Of a stretch of DNA of 64,000 nucleotides, positions 37,736-49,079 are shown in pieces. Where the stretch lies: the NCBI GenBank assembly GCA_030035585.1, contig CM057464.1, forward strand, positions 75,438,919 through 75,502,918, given 5' to 3'. This DNA is from Dugong dugon. Its lineage: Eukaryota; Chordata; Mammalia; Sirenia; Dugongidae. The translations under genes were made by a program, and so were the position numbers. Below the pieces are notes generated by a model. That model was not told where the DNA came from, did no database searches, and saw only the letters and a list, made by a program, of their open reading frames with translations. The number at the start of each line of letters is the position of its first letter. Position 1 is the stretch's first letter.

Positions 37736-40372
37736 TGGGTTCTCTTAATACTGTTTACAGCCCTTATAACTAATCTTTCATAGCATATTGTAATTGTCTA
37801 GCAACACCTCCATTTATCACATTAGACTATGACTTCTGTAACAGCAGAACTGTGTGCTATTCTTCATTTTACTGCAGGGGGTCAATAAGTATTTGTTAAA
37901 TTTGAATGAATTAATGTATCCCACTGCCCACACAGTCTCTTTGATTCCACAGACATATCCATATTCAATTCCATTTCTATGACCGTGAAAACAAACAAAA
38001 ATATTAAATTCCCAGGTTTTTTAGTCTAAGTAATGAGCACATCCTCACATCATTTCCAAATCTCATCCCATCTCTTATAAAAGATGAATTTCAGAGATGG
38101 GGTAAATTTAGGGTATAGTGTGAAAATGTCTAGTAAAATTAGAAGCCAAAAATTCAATGGTATGTTTTCAAAATTTCCACAGCACCATATTCCCTTAGCT
38201 ACCCTGTTCCCTTATTTTCATACTGGGTGATCAGTAGCCACTTTAACACATAATATATTTGAAACTCATAATTTAGCCGCATATTGAATTAAAAAGATAT
38301 TTTTAGACTGCCCCTTGAGTATATCCTCCATTTATGGTTACTGTTTATGATTTCTGTAGCAAACAGCCAATTTACCAATATCTATATAAAACACAGTACA
38401 CTTCTGCACTGGGGCTACTTCTACTGTATTTGTTTTATTGTTTTTTTCTGTTTTTGAGGAATTAATGTAATCTTAAAAGTACCTAACTCTGAGGTCTGAA
38501 GTGCATCACTGCCACCAACTTCAGAGCTATCCCACAAATCATTCAGTGAATGTTTTATAATGAATAAAACATGGTCCCTGCCCTGAAGCAGTTTATAGTC
38601 TACTAATACCATCAGCATCTGTATGGTACACCACATCCATTAGGACCCCCAATTCTTCAATTTCTTTCACACCTACTAGTTAAAGTTAATACCACCAAGT
38701 TTTCATGACTTCCTACTGAGTAGTCTTTCCCATTTTATAGGATTTCATTACCCCTGACAAACACCTGCCCTGGTCTCCTCTCAGAACCTTCCTTCACCAC
38801 TAAAAGCAAAATACCCATCTCTGCCACCACTATCAAAACTCTCAGGCCAGAAGCACCTTCTACCTTCCATAAAATTGCACAGAAGAGGTATCTTGTTTTT
38901 ATGCCCCAGGTTTTCCATAAGGCCCAAGAACTCACACAAACCCTCCTTTAATCCTATCTTTCCCTCTCAGGTAAGCCACACACCTGGAACCAGCAGCATC
39001 TCCTCCTCCTCTGCTGTGTGCCTCATACCTGTAGGAGGCTCTTGACAGGACAAGATATCAGGCCTCAGTGACTAAACATTTTTTGGTACTTGCGGAGGGC
39101 AATGAGAGTCAGGTCTGCCCCTGTTCTCTCTCACTTGGCTCCCGATAGTCTCCATCCTCCCCTCTTCTCCCTTTCCTCATTCTACCCCTCCTTTTTAAAG
39201 GCCTGGGTCAGAACAGCCAGCATCTCACAACAGAAGCCAGAAGAAGTTCAAGGCTGTTGCCCCAGAAACCCTGACTAGAGAATGGCTGGCTAGGCACTGT
39301 TTGTTTTTCCCATAATCACAAAAATCCTATTCAGGGGGACACTAGGGGGACTCTCAGCCTCATTCCACCATGCTGCCTTGGTGGCTGGGATCTGGGATGG
39401 TCTCCCCTACCCACCTAGGGGAAGAGAAAGTACCAACCCTGCATTATAGTGGGAGGCAAAAGGGGTTGCGGGAGGGGGCCAGGAGCTGAGAGTTGGGGAG
39501 ACAAGAGGAAAGGAGAAAAGCACTTGGCCTTTGGCCTCTACAAGAGAGTCCCCAGTGACATACTCCATCCTGCCCCATTAGCTTTTCAAAAATTATTGAG
39601 GGAATGGAGGAACAACAACCCCTGGAAGCAACTCTCACCCACAGAACACATACACACAAACTGCATACACAATGCAAGGTTCGCGGATTGATTTCCACAG
39701 TATTCTCAGCTTTCAGCTAGTAAAACAAGCCATCACTTCTGGCTCAGCTTTTAAGGCCAGTGCAAGGGAACACCGGGTAATACAGAACAGAAACACTGGC
39801 ACCTCCCATACATTAATTACTCAGGAATGCAAGATAACTAAACCCTCAAAGCACTAGAGACAAAAAGCTGCTATTGCCCCATGATACTGACAGACATGCT
39901 ACATTTTAAAAAAATGACACACAAGTTGCTGGAATAATACTTCTCCATCCTGGGTACCAAAAAACATGAATCTATCTGAGTTAATTCTGCATAGCTCAGT
40001 GCCTCTGGGCAAAAATGAAAATGAAGGCTGCTCTCTCACAGCTTCCCACAATTATACTAGGAATCAAATATACTAATTGTCATAGTGGCTACTGCACTTA
40101 AATACGAAAAGTTTAATGCAGATATCTGTAAATACTTCCTTGCATTTCAAAGGTATCGATTCATCCAACCAGAAGACAAGGCCAAACAGCTTAGTCACCA
40201 GCAGGCACGGCAACCCGCTCTATCGATAAAAACAGGGCAGAAAGTAAACACAGTCATCCTCCTCCCCCACCTTGAGCACAAATCTCTGCCCAGTGCATCA
40301 ACTCCCAGAGAGCAGATGGGTGAATGTCTGCAACTCTCATCCCCCACTACATCCCCTCCCTGATGCTCTTAC

Positions 40373-40580
40373 CTGCTATCCTAAGCACTGCCCTCTCAGC
40401 GGGGTCCAGCACTGAGCCCCCATGAATCTTTCTTTTCGATCTCTCATGTTTAGGTAAATTCCACGGTAGGGTGTCTCCCGGAGCTGGAGATGCCGAGCCA
40501 GATTTCTGACTGAAATCATCCTCATCGGAAAAATCCGCAGAGGAAGACATAGAGCAGCGATAGGATGCGTTCCCGGAACT
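40373..40580 (-). CDS. DST: DST upstream coding exon with MACF1-like GDTLPWNLP segment
   Basis: This minus-strand exon is 208 nt: 69 codons plus one G. It is bounded by a pyrimidine-rich acceptor (ttctgtatcatcctctatag) and a donor reading GCAG|GTAAGAGC. The frame is open across the whole exon: ten codons (SSGNASYRCS), then a Met at 40550-40548, an acidic serine-rich stretch (SSADFSDEDDFSQKSGSA), then PGDTLPWNLPKHERSKRK and the end VLDPAERAVLRIA. The PGDTLPWNLP and VLDPAERAV pieces match the N-terminus of the paralogue MACF1, and the exon matches the segment before DERDKVQKK in long dystonin isoforms. It ends in the same phase as the exon at 31831-31921, so both can join the same downstream exon. 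The internal Met has a poor context (T at -3, T at +4), which favours reading through from an upstream coding exon outside the window (the isoform with an N-terminal membrane segment). A transcript starting nearby could still use it. One position reads IHGG where I remember IQGG in human. Confidence 0.92.
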
Positions 40581-41053
40581 CTATAGAGGATGATACAGAA
40601 AAAAGCATTAACAGCAAAACACTCGCATAAGCTCATCGATCAAACATCCTCTCCCCCACCCCTCCCAGTTGGGTCTGGCATCCCGAACCATCCTCAGAGC
40701 TGAGAGAATAAACAAAATAAAAATGAAACCCAGGGCTCACCATCTTTTCTTGGCCAAGTCTCTGATGGTAAAAACAATACCCAAGCAGTTCCAATACATG
40801 AAGATTTTCACGGAAGAAGTGTGTGGCCTGCGGTCCGGCCACCAGCTCACGAATGACTGGCCCAACAATGAAGCCAGAATCAACAGCCTTCCTGTTACAA
40901 ATCTATAGTATTTGGCTCCCCCACCAGGACAGGAGAAACATTTTCCATTACTAGACTGCTGGTTAATTCATTAATGCAACTAACTCGAAGTTTCAAAAAC
41001 AAAGCACAAATGCAGGATGTTGAGCCTCAATTCCTTTCCGCTTCAAGACTCAC

Positions 41054-41260
41054 CGCTGGCGTCTCCTTTCTGACGAGGCTTGATCCCCTTCTCCTCTTTA
41101 TTTAATTTTCTTCATGAAACTGAAGCAAGTTCCCAGAAAAGAGCAAGGAGGGAGGAAGAGCTGATTCTGAGAATAGCCGTTTCTTAAGACTGAGAGAGCA
41201 CAAAAGGCTGTTTTCAGAAGCCGAAGGTGGCTCCAATAAACAAACATCTGAACTCAGTTT
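41054..41260 (-). other. DST: Candidate non-coding 5' exon of a DST transcript (tentative)
   Basis: On the minus strand a strong donor (CCAGCG|GTGAGTCT) ends at 41054, 473 bases upstream of the acceptor at 40581. The 200 bases before it show no clear acceptor and are richer in CpG than the surrounding intron close to the donor. A six-codon upstream ORF (MKKIK then stop) lies just before the donor region. If spliced to the exon at 40580, the joined frame stays open for 16 codons but has an in-frame TAA and no ATG, so the first Met would be the one at 40550. The upper end is a guess. This could equally be a chance donor; no transcript data are available to me. Confidence 0.35.
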
Positions 41261-43492
41261 AGAGCTCTTGAGATAATTTAAACTTCTAACAAAGTAACAG
41301 CTGCCAATAATGTAAATGAGAATGATGCAGTGCAGTGACAGGAAGCAGAAACCCGTCTCAGCTCCTGGTCATTACACAGTGAAAGGAGAAACACGATGCT
41401 TTCACAGAAAGCACTTCGCCGGAAGGTTAGTCCTTCCTTCTTCCTTCATCCAACAGAAGCCAATCTGCAGGGTCATCTCCTGCAAAAGGGTTATTAGAGC
41501 TGCCATACAGAGAAAAGACACAAGACAGTATTTCTGCCTTCCTTCTTTATTGGGTTCTGTCTGTGATTATTTTAGAAAGCCACAGGCTTACTAAGGAAAT
41601 AAGGACACTGACTGCATCCGTGCTGTGGTACAGGGTTATAAGAAATTAAGTTTTAAAGGGATGTCTTCACTTTGCCACTTAGAATTCTGCTTTGCTGAGG
41701 CTCACAGTGAAGATACGAAACTGGTATAGCTTAAATTCCTGAAACGTAACTTGCAGCCATGGATTCCTAAGAAGCAAGTTGCAAGCAGGAATCAGTGAGG
41801 CATGCTCCAATTTGAGCAAAAACACTAGGCTGTTCACAAAAGCAGTGGCAACTGCAGCGAAAACAAGCTGTGTGAGCAATATCCCAAAACACTCACCCAA
41901 GGCACATGAAATAAGCTATGATCAATCAGGACTATTGACCTTACCTCTGTCTATTCAGGCATGTTGCTACACAAGGTCAACACCATCATTTTAAAAGCAC
42001 ATATGATATTTATTGCAAAGTAAGATGTGTAAAATTTATCATTAGCTCCATTTTTTCCCCTAAAAAAAGCAGGCTTCCATTTTATTTTACATGACATTTC
42101 ATCTCTTTAATTTTTAATTTATTTATTTAAATTTTGTATGTTTTCCTAGCGGCAATAATGTATTAAGGAAACTTGAGGCAAATAAATAAATAAAACTGAT
42201 TTCCTGTATTGCAGCTAGAGTCTACAGAGAGTTGTATATGGCATTAAGTCAGTCACAGTATGCTATTCTCAAACTAATTTATTTTCCATGCTTCTCTGAA
42301 AATTCACCTCGAGCTCTCTGAGGTTCTGTGGTTGGCTGGATGCATGGAAAAGGGTGACATTCTTAAAGACTTTTAAAAGAGTACTGGGTTTCTTTGGTTG
42401 CCTTCTATCTTCCTTAAAATGGCTTCCTACCTGTCCTTACTTAAGTTCATCCTTTATCTATGAGATTATATTTCTTATTGTTGCCTGTACTATTTTAGTG
42501 AGTATAGTAATTTGATTGTTTATCTTTACAGAGAAACCTAGACAGGGAATAACTGGAAAAAGAACTGCTATTTTCCAAAAACCACTGGTTATTGATTTTT
42601 GTGGAGTAAATTTTTTTTATTGACCAGAGTCTCAGCTGAGTGAACAATAAAATGTGATTTATGCCCTGACATAAACACCATTAATCACACATAGCCAGAT
42701 GGGAACAGTTACTACCCCTGGACCCAAGGGTGTTGACAAGTGCAGCCTTTAATCTGGTAGTGTCATTGGTAAACAGATAAGAGAGAAAAGGAAGAAGAGG
42801 CAATCAGCAACACCTCTTTCAGCAATGTATCACAGGAAAATAAACACACACACAAACTGAGGGAAATCGTACACGTTTATACATGGTTACGTCTCTCCAG
42901 GATATACGACTCAAGAGTTCAAATAATTAAAATATTAGGTTTATTTCACAAAATTTTCATAGATGCTTTTTTAAAAACATAAGGTAAACTATAAAAAAAT
43001 TAGGCCCATTTGAACTCTGAAAACTGAGAATAGATGTAAATGAAGCTACTTTGAAGTGGATTGATCCTGTAAGACTATTATACTCTTTATTGATTTGAGA
43101 TGACTTGCCAATTCATGTCACTATCTTGGGAGTTAGGGGGAAGGGTGTGTGATACAGTCTCTCTTTTCTTTTGGCAAAAGCAAACATGTTCTCTGACTCA
43201 AAATCCGGAGCCTAACCTTTGATGTGGGGTTTGGAAGGGTAGGACAAAGGAAAAGGGTTCCTGTGACCAGCAAAACCCACTGGTTCCTATCTATTATTCT
43301 ACTTTGTTACTTAAGGTTTGATTCCTGTTAAAATACAGATATCTATGTCCATCAATAGGGGATTGGTTAAATAAATTAGAGTATATCCACACAATAGGTT
43401 ACTCTGTCCATTTAAACAAAAACACTGTAGATCTACATTTAGCAACATGGAAAGAGGTCATATAGAACAATCCCTTTCTTGCAAATTAAAAA

Positions 43493-43572
43493 ATGTATAT
43501 ATAAATATATATATTTACATATAAATATAAATGTGTGTGTGTATATATATACACACACATACATATAAAGAT
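43493..43572. repeat. (TA)n/(GT)n/(CA)n compound microsatellite
   Basis: Alternating TA, GT and CA runs. The antisense frames across it are low-complexity and not genes. Confidence 0.9.
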
Positions 43573-43794
43573 AGATCCCAGTTACTAGTATGTTTACCAG
43601 TATATAAACATAAATAGTGGTTGTCTCTGGGTGATAATTAAGATTATAAATGAATTCAATATTATTCCTTATAATTTTATAATCCAAAACAAACACACAC
43701 ACACACATAAAAAGATTTAAAAAAAGAAGAAAAGAAAAGATACTATGTTAAGGGTCAGAGAAAATATCAAAGGCCCTATGAAGAAGTAACTATT

Positions 43795-43957
43795 TAAGCC
43801 AGTACTTTTAATCATTTTGGGCTCGTGCACACCCCTAAGGAGCTGATGAAACCCATAGAAACCGCTCTCTAGAAAAAAGCACATAAGTGAATACACACAA
43901 ATTTTGCACATAATTTTATGGGGTTCACTGACCCATTGACCCCAGGTTAAGAATCCA
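43795..43957. mobile_element. Possible hAT-Charlie-like short element
   Basis: Its ends look like degraded inverted copies of the 'cttaacctggggtc' type terminus: the right end reads 'accccaggttaagaatcc', the left 'agtacttttaatcat'. The middle has 'gcacacccctaaggagctga' and 'ggggttcactgacccattga'. The name is a guess from the ends. Confidence 0.4.
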
Positions 43958-44922
43958 ATTTACACCATGCGCCATCACCACTTGACATGCATGTTGAGAA
44001 CAAGACAAACAGGAAAAGGGCTGTGGAGTAAGCATGCCAGAGAGGGGAAAGAGTAATCAAGGTGGGGAAGACAAAGCTGGCCTAGGTCATATATTTTTAA
44101 CATTTGGGCTCTTTTTCACAAAAGACCCTAAGCCACCTCTGAACTGATGTTGGATCATTACAACCAAAACAACCTTAGGTTGTGATCAACCAAAAAACCC
44201 TAGATGGTGTCTTACACAACTTAGTTATTAAAGCAGTTTTAACAATTGAATTAGACTACCATAAGCTTTTAACTGAATTGCTAATAGCCAATTCCTTTGC
44301 ATGGAATAAAAACAGCCAAAATTCCTAAAGCCAGGATACTTACATAATGCAACATTTTTAGCAGAGGAAGTGAACAATAACTTTTCTAATTGAAACCCCG
44401 ATGGGGGATCTGAGGTAAGTACAATGGAACTACCTAAACTGGAACCAGGCCAGCCTTCACACCCTGATGTATAGGAAAGTGCCAGGAAATTGTCTCTGCA
44501 CTAGGCATTCCCTGAATGTGATGGAGAAAACAAGAGCAGAGATAAGAGTTTGTTAAATAGCCAGACTTTCAGAACTCTAGAGTCTGGAAAGTAAACTTTC
44601 AAAAACCCACATACTTATGATTTATGCACATTTCTGTATGTATGTTATTCTTCAAAAAAATTCAAAAAACATATGACAAAACATTTAGATAAATCCAGAT
44701 TGTGAGGTCGCCTACAAGCTATCTGTCTTGGACTCTTTAAACAGGTCAATGTTATATAAAAGGTAGGGACTGTTCTAAATTAAGAGAGACAAAAGAGGCA
44801 TAACACAAATTCATGAACCTCGACTGAATTCTGATTTTTTTTCACTAAAAAAATATTTTAGGAGCAGTTGGAAAAATCTGAACATGGGTCATGGATTGTT
44901 TATTAGATGATATTAAGAAATT

Positions 44923-45091
44923 GAAGCCCTGGTGGCGCAGTGGTTAAAAGCATGGCTGCTAACCAAAAGGTCAGCAGTTCAAATCCACCAGCAGCTCCTT
45001 GGAAACCCCATGGGGCAGTTCCACTCTGTCCTACAGAGTTGCTATGAGTCGGAATCGACTCAACAGCAATAAGTTTGGTTTGGGTTTTTGG
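44923..45091 (+). repeat. AfroSINE, intact short form with exact target duplication
   Basis: It has the full head 'gaagccctggtggcgcagtg', the B-box 'cagttcaaatccacc' and the tail 'gagtcggaatcgactcaaca' with a T-rich end. The 12 bases tattaagaaatt are duplicated exactly at 44911-44922 and 45092-45103. It is one of the youngest-looking copies in the window. Confidence 0.97.
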
Positions 45092-45224
45092 TATTAAGAA
45101 ATTATTCTTAATTTTCTTAAGTACCATAATGGTATTGTTGTTATGGAGCAAAGTGTTCTTATCCTTAGGAGATGCAGGGTGAAGAAACCATTATGTCTGC
45201 ACTTATTTTCAATTGTTTTGAAAA

Positions 45225-45246
45225 AAGAGAGAGAGAGAGAGAGAAC
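45225..45246. repeat. (GA)n microsatellite
   Basis: A pure GA run of about 20 bases. Confidence 0.9.
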
Positions 45247-45382
45247 TAGCAAAATGTGACAACAGGTTAACAAGTATTCGTTGTACTACTCTTTCCACTT
45301 TTCTGTAAATTTGAGTATTTTCAAAATGAAGAGTTGAGGGGAAAACATAGCAAGACCTTTTTCAGTTTCATTAAGCATTGCT

Positions 45383-45746
45383 TTGAATTACGGTGTTGGC
45401 GAAGAATATTGAATATACCATGGACTGCCAGAAGAATGAACAAATCTGTCTTGGTAGAAGTACAGCCAGAGTGCTCCTTAGAAACAAGGATGACGAGACT
45501 TCATCTCACGTACTTTGGACATGTTATAAGGAAGGACCAGTCCCTGGAGAAGGACATCATGCTTGGTAATGTGGAGGGTCAGCAAGAAAGAGGAAGACCC
45601 TCAACGAGATGGACTGACACGGTGGCTGCAACAATGGGCTCAAACAAAGCAACAGTTGTGACAAGAGCGCAGCACTGGGCAGTTTTCGTTCTGGCATACA
45701 TGGGGTCTCTATGAGTAAGAACTGACTCGACAGCACCTAACAACAA
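45383..45746 (+). mobile_element. RTE LINE 3' end
   Basis: A 364-bp 5'-truncated copy holds the C-terminal coding end of the RTE protein. The frame at 45334-45714 includes RRILNIPWTARRMNKSVL and LERPSTR-like residues, but its first codons are outside the element. The element ends 'actcgacagcacctaacaac'. Target duplication: aagcattgct at 45373-45382 and aagtattgct at 45747-45756. Confidence 0.9.
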
Positions 45747-46939
45747 AAGTATTGCTCAGCCCCAGCCTATTCTCACAATATCCCCAGGTAGCAAAGACAT
45801 TGTGATAGCATCCATCCAAGTAATTTCTTGTAGCACTTCTTCAGAAACATTTAGGGAAGCGCCAGAAGCAGTAGCCTAAATCAACAGCTCGCCACAGAAA
45901 GATGATCTGCTTGCCTCGGTCTTAACCGTAATTTTAGAAGGAAGGATATATCTGACGTTCCTCTGTGCTATTCATTTAATATACAGTCCAGTGAACACAA
46001 AACAGGCTTAATATCAGTTTTTGATATTTTACATAAATGAAAAAGACAACAAAATTAGAGAAATTGAATATCCACTCGAAAATCCCCTTAATTAGGTAAG
46101 TACAAACAACTTCTTACATATTGTATAAAAATCCATAGTAAGGCTATCCTTATATATTAGTTTTTTATTTGGAACTAAGTCAGAAAGAAAAGGCACATTA
46201 TCTGATTTAAGAGATCTCAGGGAAAATAACCTCCACCACAAATAGATGTAGATGAAAACAATTAAGGAAAATGTAAGAAAGTGTGTTTAACCCCATAAAG
46301 ACAAAATAAGTTATGGTAAACTTTGGAGAGAGTGTGCTTGCTATAGTTTAATTTTTTTTTTTTTAACCAGCTGAACAATCCAAGTACTCCCTCATCAGAT
46401 AAACAGCTCTTAATTAACCTCTGAACTTGAAACCACCTTTAAATAAGAGGGCCTCTGGCTTGGTGAGGCCTCAGCTGGCTCTCACTTAACTCTGAGAGGC
46501 AGAGGAGCCTGGGTAGAGCTAGAAAGGAAGGGAAGGTCACAGGGAGGGGAAGCTAAAAGATTACGGCTTGGATCTGACTCAAGGGAGCCTCTAGGTAAAG
46601 ATTTAAGAAAGGTTTCTTTCTAGATAGAGAGCCAGTTCATCAGCCTATGAAAGAACACTGGAATTTAGGACACAAATCCTTGTAGGGTATAAAAATTATG
46701 CATTGTCTAGAGTGTTCCTTGGTGCTGTTATCTCTGGGAAGCAGAGCTCACTGTGAGACACAGAGGGTGGAAATACCCCACATCATTTTCCTCTAGCTGT
46801 GTGTCCCCTCTCAAGGCTCTACAAGGTGACTTATTACCAATAGTAGCATGGCTTCAGATTCTGGGCAGTCTTGGCTTAGCACTAAGACACTCTGGAAGAC
46901 TTCCTTACTTTCAAATTAACCAGTGTGTTCTAACCAGAC

Positions 46940-47130
46940 GCATCATTTATTGAGTGACTATAGTCAGGGACTGTACCAAGCACTTTCACTCATCTTATTT
47001 AATAGTCACTGCAACCCAGTGAGGAAACAGATGCTTAGAGAGGCTAAGTAATTTGTCCACAGTCACTATGCCATTATGAAGCTGTAATGAATTCTTTTGA
47101 CTCCAAAGCCTGTGCTCTTGATCAAGTGTT
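46940..47130 (-). repeat. MIR SINE, antisense
   Basis: The phrases 'gaggaaacagatgcttagag', 'aggctaagtaatttgtccac' and 'aagcctgtgctcttgatc' are the reversed MIR core and head. Confidence 0.88.
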
Positions 47131-47306
47131 ACTAAAAAAAAAAACAAAAACAAAAAAAACACTGCTGTCGAGTTGATTCTGACTCATAGCAACCCTACAG
47201 GACAGAGCAGAGCTGCCCCATAGGGTTTCCAAGGAGCAGCTGGTAGATTTGAACTACCACCAGGGTTAGCAGAGCTCTTAACCACTATACCACCAGGGTT
47301 TCCAGG
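47131..47306 (-). repeat. AfroSINE with A-rich 3' run
   Basis: An A-rich stretch (47134-47160) precedes the reversed tail 'gctgtcgagttgattctgac', and the head 'ataccaccagggtttcc' ends it. The flanking 'gtgttac' copies (about 47126 and 47308) are a probable short target duplication. Confidence 0.9.
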
Positions 47307-48340
47307 TGTTACGAAGTGTCCTCAAATGTGTTTCCAGGCATTGGAAGGCACATATAACATGCTCACAGCCCTTAAAGATTTTATCATGTACCTGGAGAGC
47401 CCAAAAGGATTAGACTTGTTTTGGGTAGCTCCAGGGATAAGAACTAGGCTTCAAGGTAGAAATTACCAGGAGACAGGCGTCAGTACACAATTAAAATAAA
47501 TAAATAAATCCAAAAATGTACAACTACTTAAAATTGAAAAGGACTACTCTGTGTGGTAGTGAGCTCCCTCCTACTCCAAGGGATCAAGCCTGCACTGAGT
47601 GGAATGATGAGATTACTTGACGCTCTCTTCCACCTCTAAGACTCTTTGATCCTATGTACTCCCACACCTCCATACATCCTCTCCCCAGGTAGACTTTTGT
47701 AAAAGAAAAACTAACTTAAATATCAAAATGCCAACTTTTTACTAAAATTGTAAAATTCTTTCAAAATTTCCACAAAACCTCTCTCTTTTCTTTGCAAGTT
47801 CACCTTAATCCAATCATTAAAATTGCAGAAATAGAGACGTCTAGAACTAGTTTGCATTTGAGCATCTGCAAATAGTCTTTCCAAACAGACGAAGGACATG
47901 GTAAATAATCTGCCTAAGAGAAAACCTATCTGAAAACAGCCTCACAAAAGAGAAACACATTAGGAAGACAAACTCAAATACTGAAAACATCCCTTTAACT
48001 AGAGAATACTTAATCTTATATTTAAAATGGATATTTACTTATATCAGTCAATTAAAAATATGTCTGAAGCACCCACTGGCATCTGCCTTGGAGGAGCTTA
48101 AAATCAAACTGGGAGAGTGGAGATGACAAAATAGCCAACTTATAATTAAATATCATTATCTTTACATCTTGGGCTTAAAAATATATCTTGCAGTGGAAGG
48201 GCATAAGTACATACAGAGAAATATGGTTTGTAGCGTAAACCCAATTTTAGGAGAGAGAGGCTGAGTCAGGAAACAGACTGGAGCATCTAGAAGCTAGGAA
48301 GGAGATGCAGGTGCCTCCACCTCCCTTGATCTTCTAAGGT

Positions 48341-48640
48341 GGCTGTTGTCAGTGGCCACTGAGTTGTCTTCCAACTCTTGGCAACCCCATGCACAACACG
48401 GGCTGGACTGTTGTGATACATAGAGTTTTTGCTGGCTAGTTTTTGGAAGTACATCACCACACCTTTCTTCCTAGTCTGTCTTAGTCTGGAAACCACCGAA
48501 ACCTGTTCAGCATCACAGCAACACGCAAGCCTCCAATGATAGATGGGTAGTAAATTCACATGAGGTGCACTGGGCAGGAATGAAACCCAGGTCTCTGGTG
48601 TAGAAAGCAATAATTCTACTACTTGAAAAACCATCACTAC
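48341..48640 (-). repeat. Long AfroSINE variant
   Basis: It has 'tagtttttggaagtacatca', 'gttcagcatcacagcaacac' and 'aatgaaacccaggtctctgg', and matches the copies at 11923 and 20838 along its length. Confidence 0.9.
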
Positions 48641-48887
48641 CCCTCATCCTACCCAAAATTGTCAACTGCTGATACAGTCATTTTGTAGATGCACTGTGGT
48701 TGGCCTATCCATTTTTAAAGACTAATTAACGGCAAACATTTAAAAATTGGAAAGATTCACAAGAAAATTCAGATATGGCAGTAGCAATTTCCCCTTTTTA
48801 GAAAGGACATGTGCTTTCCAGTCTGACATAGTTCTTACCTGGCCCACTTCACTCATTTATGATATCTAGCCCCTGCAGGCATATGAG

Positions 48888-48915
48888 CTGGGGCCCCTGG
48901 CCCCTGGCCCCTGGC
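48888..48915. repeat. Short tandem repeat, unit cccctgg
   Basis: The seven-base unit is repeated about three to four times within 'ggggcccctggcccctgg' and the bases that follow. Confidence 0.8.
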
Positions 48916-49079
48916 ATAAATTAAGGGATAGATGACACTGTTGTGTTTGGAGAGTAAAGGAAAGATGAGGGAGGGGGAAGGTAAAGATAATGGTAATCAA
49001 TGGAAAGGAGATGGCATTTTAAAAAATAAGAAGAAGAAAATGGGAGAGAAGGGAACAAACAAAACTAAAAGAAGGGTAC

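Larger units (their letters stand above)
35395..37915 (+). repeat. L2 LINE 3' end split by a 2-kb nested insertion
   Basis: The left part (35395-35768) carries 'gattatgtcactgcacttct', 'tttcagtggttctccaccac' and 'agcctctcatgaacacctgc'. The right part (37736-37915) resumes with 'acaacacctcc'-type L2 sequence and the L2 end 'ggtcaataagtatttgttaa'. Between them sit an LTR, an RTE element and an AfroSINE piece, listed separately. Confidence 0.75.
31922..40372 (-). other. DST: Interval between the two DST alternative exons (intron of the longer transcript)
   Basis: For transcripts using the exon at 40373-40580 this whole interval, including the CpG-island promoter, is intronic. Its left end is the CpG island; 33.1-37.9 kb is mostly MIR, L2, AfroSINE, LTR and RTE sequence listed separately. 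From about 37916 to 40372 I see no named repeat apart from short MIR/L2-like phrases (for example near 38575-38610), and no supported exon. Confidence 0.7.

Noticed and set aside
43493..43572. Possible direct-repeat array
   Set aside because: Simple dinucleotide microsatellite with no spacers; CRISPR-type arrays are not expected in this genome and none is seen.
43439..43708. 89-codon antisense frame rich in Ile, Tyr, Val and Cys
   Set aside because: It is a translation of TA/CA/GT microsatellite sequence.
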